Assembly (NCBI RefSeq): GCF_000407165.1
Contig: NZ_KE136479.1
Coordinates: 693,464-757,463, forward strand
From: Enterococcus haemoperoxidus ATCC BAA-382
GTDB taxonomy: Bacteria; Bacillota; Bacilli; Lactobacillales; Enterococcaceae
Direction: 5' to 3'
DNA: 64,000 nucleotides
Of this stretch, positions 1 through 9,402 are shown piece by piece; within the stretch, counting starts at the first letter, position 1; every line of letters begins with the position of its first letter. The position numbers were made by a program, and so were the translations under genes. Under the pieces are notes generated by a model. It worked only from the letters and a program-made list of their open reading frames with translations. It ran no database searches and was not told the DNA's origin.

Positions 1-1
1 T

Positions 2-409
2 AAAGCATATGGTATTGAAGTTGTAGATGTAACAGGGAACGGTACAGGTTGGAATGTCAAAGTGTCAATGGATTCATTTAAAGTAAAAGGTGGAGCAAAC
101 GATGGAGAAGAGCTAAAAGGCTGGGAATTAACAATCCCAACGGCTGAAGTTACATCCAAAAGTGCATCAATCCGTCCAGAAAATACACCCGTAGGAAAAG
201 AAGCAAAAATTTCAGGTCAATTATCTAGTACAGTATTTCAAGCTGATGCAGGTAAAGGAATGGGACGTTATACAAATATTTTTGAAAGATACGCCGACAA
301 GCAAGCACCAACTAGAAAAACAGGGGTTCAATTATCTGTTCCAAATACAGCACGTAAAGCAAGCTATATCGGAAAATTAAATTGGACATTAACGAATACA
401 CCTAACTAG
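2..409 (+). CDS. WxL-domain surface protein, C-terminal part (5' end outside window)
   Basis: The reading frame is open from base 2, so the gene begins before the window; the visible part is about 135 residues. It shows the two WxL motifs of the C-terminal WxL wall-binding domain: GWNV near the window edge and LNWTLTNTP at the very end. Its sequence (GIEVVD, GKGMGRYT) is close to the protein at 18763, so it is probably the paralogue at the same place in cluster A. WxL proteins are secreted and bind peptidoglycan non-covalently. It is followed after 52 bases by another WxL gene on the same strand, consistent with an operon. Signal peptide and N-terminus cannot be judged. Confidence 0.9.
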   Translation, partial: KAYGIEVVDVTGNGTGWNVKVSMDSFKVKGGANDGEELKGWELTIPTAEVTSKSASIRPENTPVGKEAKISGQLSSTVFQADAGKGMGRYTNIFERYADKQAPTRKTGVQLSVPNTARKASYIGKLNWTLTNTPN

Positions 410-461
410 CATTTTAATTCCTTATTTAGTTAGTTGAATCAAAAAGGGAGGATAGATAATC

Positions 462-1163
462 GTGATATCAAAAAATTATAGAGCCGCTTGGCTAAGTGTT
501 TTCTTATTACTAACAGTCTACAAAGCTGATACTAGTTTAGCAGAAAACTTACCAGTGGACTCTTTAAAATCTGATATTGATGCCGTAGTTATCGAAGGAA
601 AAGAGAATCCTGTTCTGCCAGTATTTGGTCAAGATCCGGAAGATCCAACAAATAACGGTACGAATAGCTCTGGGTTGTTAAAAATTGATCGAGTACCAAA
701 TTTTACCTTTGGAAAAGTTGTTAGAAGCGGATTGTATCAAGAAGAATATGCGATGAATTCTAATCCCTATATTCAAGTTTCCGATTTAAGAGGAAGTCTT
801 GGTGGTTGGGCATTGTATGCTAAAATATCTAACTTTGTTTCTGAGCCGACGACAAAGAATCAAAAAAGGTATCTATTAAGTGGAGCTACATTAACCTTAA
901 ACAAAGGAGATATTCAGGAATATAAATCTGAATATGCAGCGCCGCCTAAAAGCTACTCAGTTTCATTGAATAAGGATCTGCAAAAAGTTATGTCAGCCGA
1001 TCAAAATACTGGTCAAGGGGTTTGGGCTTCGAGATGGAAAAGTGAAAAAGGGATAAATAAAAAGATAACATTAGATATTTTGCCGAATACTGCCAAAGTA
1101 GGAAGAGATTACACCGCAACAATCTCTTGGAAATTGGCAGATATTCCAAGTACAGAAAACTAA
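462..1163 (+). CDS. WxL-domain surface protein
   Basis: A 233-residue secreted protein. GTG start chosen because GGGAGG lies at 446-451 at good spacing. An N-terminal hydrophobic stretch (AWLSVFLLLTVY, about residues 9-20) is the signal peptide, with likely cleavage after SLA. A Pro/Asp/Asn-rich linker (residues 55-75) precedes the WxL domain, which has GWALYAKI in the middle and ISWKLADIP at the end. It resembles the protein at 19462 of cluster B (both have LL-IDRVP-FG and GWALY). Expected to sit non-covalently on peptidoglycan. It lies 14 bases before the DUF916 gene, its probable membrane-anchored partner. Confidence 0.93.
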   Translation: MISKNYRAAWLSVFLLLTVYKADTSLAENLPVDSLKSDIDAVVIEGKENPVLPVFGQDPEDPTNNGTNSSGLLKIDRVPNFTFGKVVRSGLYQEEYAMNSNPYIQVSDLRGSLGGWALYAKISNFVSEPTTKNQKRYLLSGATLTLNKGDIQEYKSEYAAPPKSYSVSLNKDLQKVMSADQNTGQGVWASRWKSEKGINKKITLDILPNTAKVGRDYTATISWKLADIPSTEN

Positions 1164-1177
1164 ATGGAGAGTAATAA

Positions 1178-2206
1178 ATGACAGTTATAAAAACATTAAA
1201 GTACAGCCTAATAACGCTTTTGCTTGTTACGCTATTCAATATTGGAGAAACGGCTTTTGCTGATGGTATGGGCTATTCAGTAAAAGCTGTTATTCCAGAA
1301 AACCAAATCGACCAAACCAAAACCTTTTTTGATTTGAAGATGAGCCCTGGACAAACACAAAATTTAGAATTAGAAATAAAAAGTAGCAGTTCAGAAACGT
1401 TAAACCTAGCTGTAGAACCATATATCGCTACAACAAATCAAAATGGAGAACTAGAATATAGTGTAGAACCTGAAAAAAATGATTCTACCCTGATTTACCC
1501 AATTACTAGATTAATTTCAGGAAAACAAACGGTGACGATTCCACCTAAGGAAACGAAAAGAGTGACTTTTAATTTAAAAATGCCTAAAAAAGCCTTTACT
1601 GGAAAAATAGTTGGAGGCTTTAATATCTATGACCAAGAAAATGAGGTAAAAGAAGACTCAACAGCAAAGAAAAATGATGTTCAAATCAAGAATGTCTTCT
1701 CAGTTGTAATTGGTATTCAATTAAGAGAAAGTTTGGATAAAATCAAGCCAGAACTCAAACTAAATGCAGTTAAAGCAGGTCTATTTAACTATCGTACCGC
1801 AATCACAGCCAATCTCCAAAATATCAAACCAGAATTTGTCAGTGAATTATCTATTGAAGCTAAAGTCAGAAAAAATAACTCTAGAAAAGTGATCTATGAA
1901 GCCGAAAAAACAGAAATAGCAATGGCACCTAATTCTAACTTTGACTTTCCCATTTCACTAGAAAATCAAGAACTAGCAGCAGGCGGCTATGAATTAGAAA
2001 TCACAGCACACTCAAAAAATGATGAATGGACGTTCACAAAAAAATTTAGAATCTCAGAAGAAGAAGCTGCACAACTAAATGAAGAAGCGGTCGAAATTGA
2101 GACTGAGCCAAGCAACAAATGGATGATGATTATTATTATATCAAGTGGCGCAGCTATATTATTTTTACTAGTAGTTATATTTTTATTGCGGAGAAGTAAA
2201 CAATAA
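1178..2206 (+). CDS. DUF916 and DUF3324 domain protein (WxL-interacting protein, CscA-like)
   Basis: A 342-residue exported membrane protein: signal peptide about residues 1-28, DUF916 immunoglobulin-like domain about 35-155, DUF3324 domain about 165-300, one transmembrane helix about 314-336 (rich in Ile and Leu) and a short basic tail. This is the standard architecture of the WxL-interacting proteins, which are anchored in the membrane and bind WxL proteins and peptidoglycan from outside. GGAG stands before the ATG. It lies between a WxL gene and an LRR-WxL gene, as expected for a csc cluster. A damaged near-identical copy lies at 5161-5981, so this one is probably the working copy of cluster A. 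Confidence 0.93.
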   Translation: MTVIKTLKYSLITLLLVTLFNIGETAFADGMGYSVKAVIPENQIDQTKTFFDLKMSPGQTQNLELEIKSSSSETLNLAVEPYIATTNQNGELEYSVEPEKNDSTLIYPITRLISGKQTVTIPPKETKRVTFNLKMPKKAFTGKIVGGFNIYDQENEVKEDSTAKKNDVQIKNVFSVVIGIQLRESLDKIKPELKLNAVKAGLFNYRTAITANLQNIKPEFVSELSIEAKVRKNNSRKVIYEAEKTEIAMAPNSNFDFPISLENQELAAGGYELEITAHSKNDEWTFTKKFRISEEEAAQLNEEAVEIETEPSNKWMMIIIISSGAAILFLLVVIFLLRRSKQ

Positions 2207-2234
2207 GGCTAATCTAAAATGGAGGTTAAGAAAG

Positions 2235-5069
2235 ATGTTACGAAAAAAAATAGGTTATATTATCTTTTTTTTCTTGCTTGTGTCTAGTTTATTTTCTTTA
2301 CCAAAAATATGTTCTGCTGCTGATTTTATAGACGTGTCTGGATGGAGTCATTTCGGGTATTTGTCAAATGAGTATATTCTGAATGATCAGGGAATTGCTT
2401 CTAATCTAACGACAGGAGAACAAATTGATATAACATCAAATGTTATTAATTTAAATTATTTTGGGCAAAATATACAAGACGATGTTAGACTTCAAAATAA
2501 TGTGCTGAAGTTAGACACGTACTATCGTGTTTATAAGGATCAGGAGCTACGTGTTAAAAATATAGGTATCTATAAAGGGAAAGCATTGGAAATGAGAATT
2601 ACTTTCTTACATGATGACGGTGTAAAGATAGGATCCATAGGAAAGAGTGATTGTCTAGTTAATTTTATAGATCTCAATGATTCAAAGGGGACCTTTGCAC
2701 CAGACATTAGTTATTATTTGGTAGATCAGGAATCAGGGGAATTAATAAATGATAACGTTAATGTCATGGTACCTGTCAGCTCAAAAATAGCATATTATGA
2801 GTACCCAGCAGCCCTAGTAATCCAAAAAGATATTGGTTTAGTTGTTACAGATACGGGCCTTGAAAAAAATGCATTTAGGTCCAGATTTAATGGTGCTTAT
2901 ACTAATATTGCTTTAGGAGGAGTGACTGGTGGAGGAGGAGGGAAAAGACTTGATGTAAGTATGCTACATCCTCTAAATAAAAAGGGAGAAATAGGCATAT
3001 ATATTCGTCCCGATTTTTATAGTTCAGACTTTAGTTTATTTAATTATGCACCTAGAATAATCAGCCCTCAACAGTACAATAAAATGTCAGTTACATCAAT
3101 TGACAATGAGCTAGGGAATTTAAATTATATAATTGAGCAAGAACTTCCTAAACAAGGGTTTCCTGTTTATTATCCCGAAAAACTTGAACTAGATTACTCT
3201 AAAGAAACCAGCAACTTGAAGTTGTCACAACCAACAATTTTTTCTGAAAATAAGGTCATCGCAGCTAGTGAGTATGATTTTAGTAACAATAAAGTGACCT
3301 TACCCAATTCCTTTTTAAAAAAATATGCAGGACAAAAGATACAAATAAAATTTAGCAGCGACATTGATTATTCAGATAAAAAGACATTATCGTACTACGA
3401 TAAAGACAAGCAAAATTTTAAATTTCCATTGGGACTAAAAAGTACTAGTGTAAAAAATTCTGTTAGTAAAACTGAAATTGAAGTGACAAATAATGGCGTT
3501 GTTAAATTTCCTCTGGTGTTAAAAGCAGATGGGCGTAATAAAACAGTGGACATTGAAAGTTCTACTGATAATTATAATGAAAAAGATTTTATTACGAATG
3601 TATCTACTAATTTTCCAAATGACACCGTCATTACAACATTTAAAAATAAAGTTGAATTTAATACAGTAGGAAATCTGACTATCCCAATAACATTGGAAAG
3701 TGAACTATTAGGAATAAAAAATGAAATCATGGTTCAAGTAAACGTCATTGCACGACCAGTTACCTCTGCTTTTTTTGAGAATCAAGCTTGGCTTATTGAT
3801 GAAATAAATCGCCAATTCTCAAGTAAGGGGAAGAAAATAGATGAAAATCTGTATATGCCAGATCTACTAGAAATTACTTCAATAACCAACCGAACAGGAG
3901 CAGATTTTCTTGATCAGTATATTCCAAAAAATATAGCTGCTCTCGAAAATTTAGAAGTGATAGATCTAAAAGATAAACATCTTAGCGGATATTTGCCTGA
4001 TGAGCTAGGAAATTTAACCAAGCTGAAGAAATTATCGATATTTGGGAACAGTATCAAAGGAGAAATTCCAAAAACGTTATCTAAATTAGAAAACCTGGAG
4101 TTTCTAGCTCTTGATGATAATAAACTCACTGGAACGATTCCGCCTGGATTAGAGAATATATCTACATTAAGACAAGTTTATCTAAATAAAAACAATTTGG
4201 TTGGAATAGTACCAACCTTTAGTTTAGGCCCCTTTTCTAATTTTCATATCTGGGAAACACAGTTAACCTACAATGATGATAAGAGGCCCAGTTTTATTAA
4301 TAAGGTAACACAGTTTAAACAATCGTTTGTTGTAGGAACGGACAGCTTATCTTTGACAGGTAACATAAATATAGCCATTACAACTAAAGGAACGAGCATA
4401 AAACCATTTGATCCTTCTGATAGAGGGTTTCTTAACCTGCATGCACAAAAAAATAATAAGACAAGGGTTGAGCTATATTCAGGACATACATTCAAGATCA
4501 TTAATAAAAAAAGTAAACAGGTATTGTATAATGGGCCAGCTAATAAGAGTTTAGAAATTAAAGTCGATCCTGCTGAAATCTATCAAGTTATCATGGATGG
4601 TGCAGATAAAAATCCAAATAATATCACTGAATTTGAAACAACGCTTCGTGAATATAAATTCAGCGAGGTACCTAAAAGTTTATCACTGGATTTAAAATTA
4701 GGTGATTTAGAGTATCAACCAGTGAAAATTTCAAGTAAAGATAATTTAATCCTATTTGATAATCGATTGAATAGTCAATGGCAATTGAGGATCAAGACTA
4801 GTGAACTAAAAAGTAAAACACGAACCATGGCAGGCAGTTATTTTTATAAGTCAAAAGATGAAGTCCCAGTAGAAATTCCAGTATCTGACACTTTTAAGAC
4901 GATTGAAAAAGGCAATAGTGAACCAGATATGAACACAATCAATTTATCAAAAGAATGGAATGACAGGCGAGGTTTATTTTATAAACAAGCCAATACAGGA
5001 AACTATAAAGACTCATACAGTGGAAAAATTGATTGGCAGTTAATAGATGTTCCAATGGGTGGAAAATAA
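2235..5069 (+). CDS. Leucine-rich repeat WxL surface protein
   Basis: A 944-residue secreted protein. Signal peptide residues 1-28 (IGYIIFFFLLVSSLFSL), cleavage near CSAA. N-terminal unknown region (about 30-330, probably beta-rich), then a region of beta-sandwich type, then about four leucine-rich repeats at about 560-660 of the form LxGxIPxxLxxLxxLxxLxLxxN, the LRR subtype best known from plant receptors. The C-terminal third is a large WxL domain: QWQLRIK near residue 855 and IDWQLIDVP at the end. GGAGG precedes the ATG. The C-terminal ~250 codons are almost identical at DNA level to 8140-8900, while the N-termini differ, so the gene belongs to a mosaic family with 5982, 9403 and 21492. 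Function: probably adhesion or wall binding; ligand unknown. Confidence 0.9.
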   Translation: MLRKKIGYIIFFFLLVSSLFSLPKICSAADFIDVSGWSHFGYLSNEYILNDQGIASNLTTGEQIDITSNVINLNYFGQNIQDDVRLQNNVLKLDTYYRVYKDQELRVKNIGIYKGKALEMRITFLHDDGVKIGSIGKSDCLVNFIDLNDSKGTFAPDISYYLVDQESGELINDNVNVMVPVSSKIAYYEYPAALVIQKDIGLVVTDTGLEKNAFRSRFNGAYTNIALGGVTGGGGGKRLDVSMLHPLNKKGEIGIYIRPDFYSSDFSLFNYAPRIISPQQYNKMSVTSIDNELGNLNYIIEQELPKQGFPVYYPEKLELDYSKETSNLKLSQPTIFSENKVIAASEYDFSNNKVTLPNSFLKKYAGQKIQIKFSSDIDYSDKKTLSYYDKDKQNFKFPLGLKSTSVKNSVSKTEIEVTNNGVVKFPLVLKADGRNKTVDIESSTDNYNEKDFITNVSTNFPNDTVITTFKNKVEFNTVGNLTIPITLESELLGIKNEIMVQVNVIARPVTSAFFENQAWLIDEINRQFSSKGKKIDENLYMPDLLEITSITNRTGADFLDQYIPKNIAALENLEVIDLKDKHLSGYLPDELGNLTKLKKLSIFGNSIKGEIPKTLSKLENLEFLALDDNKLTGTIPPGLENISTLRQVYLNKNNLVGIVPTFSLGPFSNFHIWETQLTYNDDKRPSFINKVTQFKQSFVVGTDSLSLTGNINIAITTKGTSIKPFDPSDRGFLNLHAQKNNKTRVELYSGHTFKIINKKSKQVLYNGPANKSLEIKVDPAEIYQVIMDGADKNPNNITEFETTLREYKFSEVPKSLSLDLKLGDLEYQPVKISSKDNLILFDNRLNSQWQLRIKTSELKSKTRTMAGSYFYKSKDEVPVEIPVSDTFKTIEKGNSEPDMNTINLSKEWNDRRGLFYKQANTGNYKDSYSGKIDWQLIDVPMGGK

Positions 5070-5127
5070 TAACCAAGTAAGGATGTTTTTATATCCACCC
5101 GTAGCAATATAAAACTATTTTGAAAGC

Positions 5128-5156
5128 GTCTAAAATGGTTATCGGACATTTTAGAC
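5128..5156 (+). terminator. Perfect 10-bp inverted repeat at a duplication junction
   Basis: GTCTAAAATG (5128-5137) and CATTTTAGAC (5147-5156) form a perfect stem with a 9-base loop. There is no clear T-run after it, so it is a weak terminator candidate. It ends four bases before the truncated DUF916 copy begins, so it may mark the recombination junction that created the duplication. Confidence 0.5.
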
Positions 5157-5160
5157 TATC

Positions 5161-5981
5161 AAGTACAGCCTAATAACGCTTCTGCTTGTCACACTATTTA
5201 ATATTGGAGAAACGGCTTTTGCTGATGGTATGGGCTATTCAGTAAAAGCTGTTATTCCAGAAAAACAAATCGACCAAACCAAATTTTTTTTGATTTGAAA
5301 ATGAGCCCTGGACAAACACAAAATTTAGAATTAGAAATAAAAAGTAGCAGTTCAGAAACAGGCTTTAATATCTATGACCAAGAAAATGAGGTAAAAGAAG
5401 ACTCAACAGCAAAGAAAAATGATGTTCAAATCAAGAATGTCTTCTCAGTTGTAATTGGTATTCAATTAAGAGAAAGTTTGGATAAAATCAAGCCAGAACT
5501 CAAACTAAATGCAGTTAAAGCAGGTCTATTTAACTATCGTACCGCAATCACAGCCAATCTCCAAAATATCAAACCAGAATTTGTCAGTGAATTATCTATT
5601 GAAGCTAAAGTCAGAAAAAATAACTCTAGAAAAGTGATCTATGAAGCCGAAAAAACAGAACTAGCAATGGCACCTAATTCTAACTTTGACTTTCCAATTT
5701 CACTAGAAAATCAAGAATTAGCAGCAGGCGGCTATGAATTAGAAATCACAGCACACTCAAAAAATGATGAATGGACGTTCACTAAAAAATTTAGAATCTC
5801 AGAGGAAGAAGCTGTTCAGTTAAATGAAGAGGCAGTTGAAATTGAAACTAAACCACGCAATAAATTAGTGGTGACAATGATTGTATCTACTGGATTAATT
5901 ATACTCTTTTTACTCGTAGTTATTTTTATTTTATGGCGTCGTAAAAAAATAATTGTCAAAGTGCAGCAAAGGAGTGATTTT
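5161..5981 (+). pseudogene. Broken duplicate of the DUF916/DUF3324 gene
   Basis: The DNA from 5161 matches the gene at 1178 from its seventh codon on (AAGTACAGCC). Three lesions are visible: the start codon and first codons are missing; the CAAAACC before the T-run has become CAAA plus a longer T-run, which shifts the frame near 5285; and about 220 bases coding for the middle of DUF916 (equivalent to about 1397-1614) are deleted, joining TCAGAAAC directly to AGGCTTTAAT. The remainder is more than 95 percent identical by eye through DUF3324 and the membrane helix. The stop codon is also gone, so the frame runs into the next gene; a 1201-residue reading starting at TTG 5295 is therefore an artefact with no ribosome site. 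Confidence 0.85.
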
Positions 5982-8900
5982 TTGAAAAAAATAGGTTTAT
6001 ATAATATAAGCATTGTAGTAAGTTTTCTTATCTTATTCTGTTTAACTGAACGCTGTTATGCAAGTAAGGAGATAGATGTCGCTGGATGGGAGACTAATTT
6101 TGGTCTTACCAAAAATATGTATCGAACAAATGAATACCTTATGGATAATAATGGAATTGCTAAAGGATACGTTTTAGATTCAAGTAATCAAGTAGTTGAG
6201 GATAGTATATATGTAGGTAATGCTGTCACTTTGGGCTATTTTGGAGAAGATATTAATTCAGAGGCTACTGTGAATGGAAAATATACTAAAGATAAATATT
6301 TTTCTGTGGTAAAAGGCGATGAATTTCGTTTAAAAAATGTAGGTAGTTACAACGGTAGAGCCTTAGAACTTGTGATGAAAGTTACGACTAATACAGATAA
6401 GAATAATTTGAAGCTTATATTATTGAATAAGGATCCGAAATTGCCTGCAGTACAGTTTAGAATTGAGCACAATTTTGAAGCATCCTATGATTTTGATTAT
6501 TACGTTGTGGACCAATTAACTCAACAAAAGATACCTGGATTAAAGATAATGTTTCCAATGAATGTTACGGATGATTTTAGTGGTGAAAGATATAGGAAAG
6601 CAACATTATTTTCACCTAATGCGAATTTAATCATGGAAAAAGATGCTCCTGGATTATATCGTTTTTTGAGAAAGCCTAGTAAAGCCCCTTCTGCTATTTA
6701 CGTAGTTCAAGGTAAGGATAACTCAGCGGTAACATACAGTCTCTCTATATATAATGATGCGAGTGAAACAATATCTATCGGTCAATACATTCCTAATGAT
6801 ACTGCAATTTATGGTACATTAATTTCTTTCTTTGATCCAAATATAAAAAAAATTAGCCCACAAAGCTACGATAAAGTTAAATTGGACTATGTTGAGGATC
6901 AAAAAGGACAGGTAGATTTTACAATTAGACAGGACTTACCTTATCAAGCGTTGGATGTATACTATCCAGAAGAACTAGTTTTAGATTATTCTAAAGATAC
7001 AGCAGATTTAAATTTAACAGAACCAATTCTTTCCTACGGCGATCAGAAGGTTAGCAGGGATGAATATGAATACAAAGAGGGGAAATTTGTTTTTAACAAG
7101 GCTTTCTTAAAGAAATATCATGCCTCGGAAACAGAAAAAAATAAAGAGCTCATTATAGACTTTCGTAGTCAGATTGATTACAGTGCTGAAAAAACACTGG
7201 TACATCATCAGCCAAATAGCAGAAATTTTACTTATCTTTTCCAGATTCATAGCCACTCTAAAAAGCAAAACCCATTAAATGGAGTTGTTGAAGAATCTAC
7301 GGAAGCAGAGTATTCAAAAGATATGACGGTTTCATATCCATTGGAGTTAAAAGTAACAGATTTAAAAGCTAAGGTAGATTTAGACTCTAAGATTAGTGAT
7401 TATGATCTGTCTGAATTTGTTCAAAATCCATCAAGCAATTTTCCTAAAGATAATCTAAAAGTGCTATTAAAAGACGATCAAATAAAATTTAGTAAAGTAG
7501 GACCGATTGATGTTCCATTTATACTAAAGAGTAATTTATTGAACGTAGAACAGGAATTTATTGCTAAAGTAACGGTTACAGCTGAACCTATTACCTCGGA
7601 GTATTTTGAAAATCAAGCATGGTTAATCGATGAAATAAATAAACAATTTGCAAGTAAGGGAAAGAAAATTGATGTAAATCTTTATATGCGAGATTTATTG
7701 TCAATTACATCAATTGTCAATCGATCAGGGGCGGATTTTAAAGGACAGCATATCCCAAAAACAATTGCGTCACTTAAAAACTTAGAAGAGATAGATTTGA
7801 AGAATAAGTATCTTGTTGGGACGTTGCCAGATGAATTAGGTAGTTTAACCAAATTGAAAAAACTATCAATATTTGGTAATAGTTTTTCTGGAGAGATTCC
7901 TAGATCATTATCAAAATTAGAAAATCTTGAGTTTCTAGCTCTTGATGATAATAAACTGAGTGGAACGATTCCACCTGGTATAGAGAAATTAACGAAACTA
8001 AAGCAAGTGTATCTAAATAAAAATCAATTGATTGGCAGCATTCCATTATTTGATTTAGGTCCATTTTCAAACTTTGATATAGGAGAAACTCAGCTAACTT
8101 ATAATGAAAATAAAAGCCCAAGTTTTATTAGTAAGGTAGCACAGTATAAACAATCGTTTGTTGTAGGAACGGACAGCTTATTTTTGACGGGTAACATAAA
8201 TCTAGCCATTACAACTAAAGGAACGATTATAAAACCATTTGATCCTTCTGATAGAGGGTTTCTTAACCTGCATGCACAAAAAACGAATAAGACAAAGGTT
8301 GAACTATATTCGGAACATACATTCAAGATCATTAATAAAAAAAGTAATCAGGTATTGTATAATGGGCCAGTTAATAAGAGTTTAGAAATTAAAGTCGATC
8401 CCGCTGAAATCTATCAAGTTATCATGGATGGTGCAGATAAAAATCCAAATAATATCACTGAATTTGAAACAAAGCTTCGTGAATATAAATTCAGCGAGGT
8501 ACCTAAAAGCTTATCACTAGATTTAAAATTAGGCGATTTAGGTTATCAACCAGTGAAAATTTCAAGTAAAGATAATTTAATCCTATTTGATAATCGATTG
8601 AATAGTCAATGGCAGTTGAGGATCAAGACTAGTGAACTAAAAAGTAAAAAACGAACCATGGCAGGCAGTTATTTTTATAAGTCAAAAGATGAAGTCCCAG
8701 TAGAAATTCCGGTATCTGACACTTTTAAGACGATTGAAAAGGGCAATAGTGAACCAGATATGGGCACAATCAATTTATCAAAAGAATGGAATGACAAACG
8801 AGGTTTATTTTATAAACAAGCCAATACAGGAAACTATAAAGACTCATACAGTGGAAAAATTGATTGGCAGTTAATAGATGTTCCAACAGGTGGAAAATAA
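5982..8900 (+). CDS. Leucine-rich repeat WxL surface protein (second copy)
   Basis: A 972-residue secreted protein. Start taken at TTG 5982 because AAAGGAG stands at 5968-5974 with 7-base spacing and a standard signal peptide follows (MKKIGLYN..., cleavage near CYA). The frame is also open upstream into the broken DUF916 copy, but that start has no ribosome site. Layout as in the 2235 protein: divergent N-terminal region (the EIDVAGW start matches FIDVSGW of 2235), plant-type LRRs at about 589-688, and a C-terminal WxL domain with QWQLRIK and IDWQLIDVP. The last ~760 bases are nearly identical to those of the 2235 gene, showing recent duplication or gene conversion. If translation read through from upstream, a membrane-anchored fusion would result. 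Confidence 0.85.
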   Translation: MKKIGLYNISIVVSFLILFCLTERCYASKEIDVAGWETNFGLTKNMYRTNEYLMDNNGIAKGYVLDSSNQVVEDSIYVGNAVTLGYFGEDINSEATVNGKYTKDKYFSVVKGDEFRLKNVGSYNGRALELVMKVTTNTDKNNLKLILLNKDPKLPAVQFRIEHNFEASYDFDYYVVDQLTQQKIPGLKIMFPMNVTDDFSGERYRKATLFSPNANLIMEKDAPGLYRFLRKPSKAPSAIYVVQGKDNSAVTYSLSIYNDASETISIGQYIPNDTAIYGTLISFFDPNIKKISPQSYDKVKLDYVEDQKGQVDFTIRQDLPYQALDVYYPEELVLDYSKDTADLNLTEPILSYGDQKVSRDEYEYKEGKFVFNKAFLKKYHASETEKNKELIIDFRSQIDYSAEKTLVHHQPNSRNFTYLFQIHSHSKKQNPLNGVVEESTEAEYSKDMTVSYPLELKVTDLKAKVDLDSKISDYDLSEFVQNPSSNFPKDNLKVLLKDDQIKFSKVGPIDVPFILKSNLLNVEQEFIAKVTVTAEPITSEYFENQAWLIDEINKQFASKGKKIDVNLYMRDLLSITSIVNRSGADFKGQHIPKTIASLKNLEEIDLKNKYLVGTLPDELGSLTKLKKLSIFGNSFSGEIPRSLSKLENLEFLALDDNKLSGTIPPGIEKLTKLKQVYLNKNQLIGSIPLFDLGPFSNFDIGETQLTYNENKSPSFISKVAQYKQSFVVGTDSLFLTGNINLAITTKGTIIKPFDPSDRGFLNLHAQKTNKTKVELYSEHTFKIINKKSNQVLYNGPVNKSLEIKVDPAEIYQVIMDGADKNPNNITEFETKLREYKFSEVPKSLSLDLKLGDLGYQPVKISSKDNLILFDNRLNSQWQLRIKTSELKSKKRTMAGSYFYKSKDEVPVEIPVSDTFKTIEKGNSEPDMGTINLSKEWNDKRGLFYKQANTGNYKDSYSGKIDWQLIDVPTGGK

Positions 8901-9402
8901 CTATAATGCTCACTAAAGGATGTTAAAGTAAATGGTTTTGAAAAAAAGATATTTATGAGATAAAGTCTATTTTAGGCGCTATATTAGAACTTCTATCCTT
9001 ACTTTGTGTATCTTAACCGTGCTATGTTTTTACAGCGATAAATGCAATAAGATTTTTCAGAACGTTAATTTTATCCATCGTTAACCAAAGGAGTTAATTG
9101 ATTAAGGATAGTGATTAAAAATTATGAACGATGAATGCTTTAAAAAAATGAAACTGAGAATAGAAGAGACCAGATGATAAAAAGAAGTATTATGTCTTTT
9201 ACACTTAGCGATAATAGTTATTTGGTCGAAAAAACATAGGAAGTTAAAATGAGAGATTATATGAATGAATAAATGTTTCGTTTATTATGTAAATGGAATG
9301 TTTGTTCATTTTCTATCTTAAATAGAACAGGGACATAATATAAGGAATTCAAGTTATAATCTGAATATTATAATCATCTTTAAAAGAAAGGATATACATA
9401 CA
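8901..9402 (+). other. Intergenic region with decayed coding-like fragments
   Basis: Between two LRR-WxL genes. From ATG 8932 one frame reads a lysine-rich start, an early stop and then a hydrophobic stretch (TSILTLCILTVLCFY) that looks like the remains of a signal peptide; no longer frame survives. Further on only short frames with stops are seen. A TATTATAAT stretch near 9366 could be the -10 of a promoter for the following gene. No RNA gene recognised. Confidence 0.4.

Noticed and set aside
5295-8900. A single 1201-residue DUF3324/LRR-WxL protein
   Set aside because: Its TTG start has no ribosome site and lies in a damaged gene copy; a good ribosome site and signal peptide are found at 5968-5982, so two units (pseudogene plus gene) are reported.
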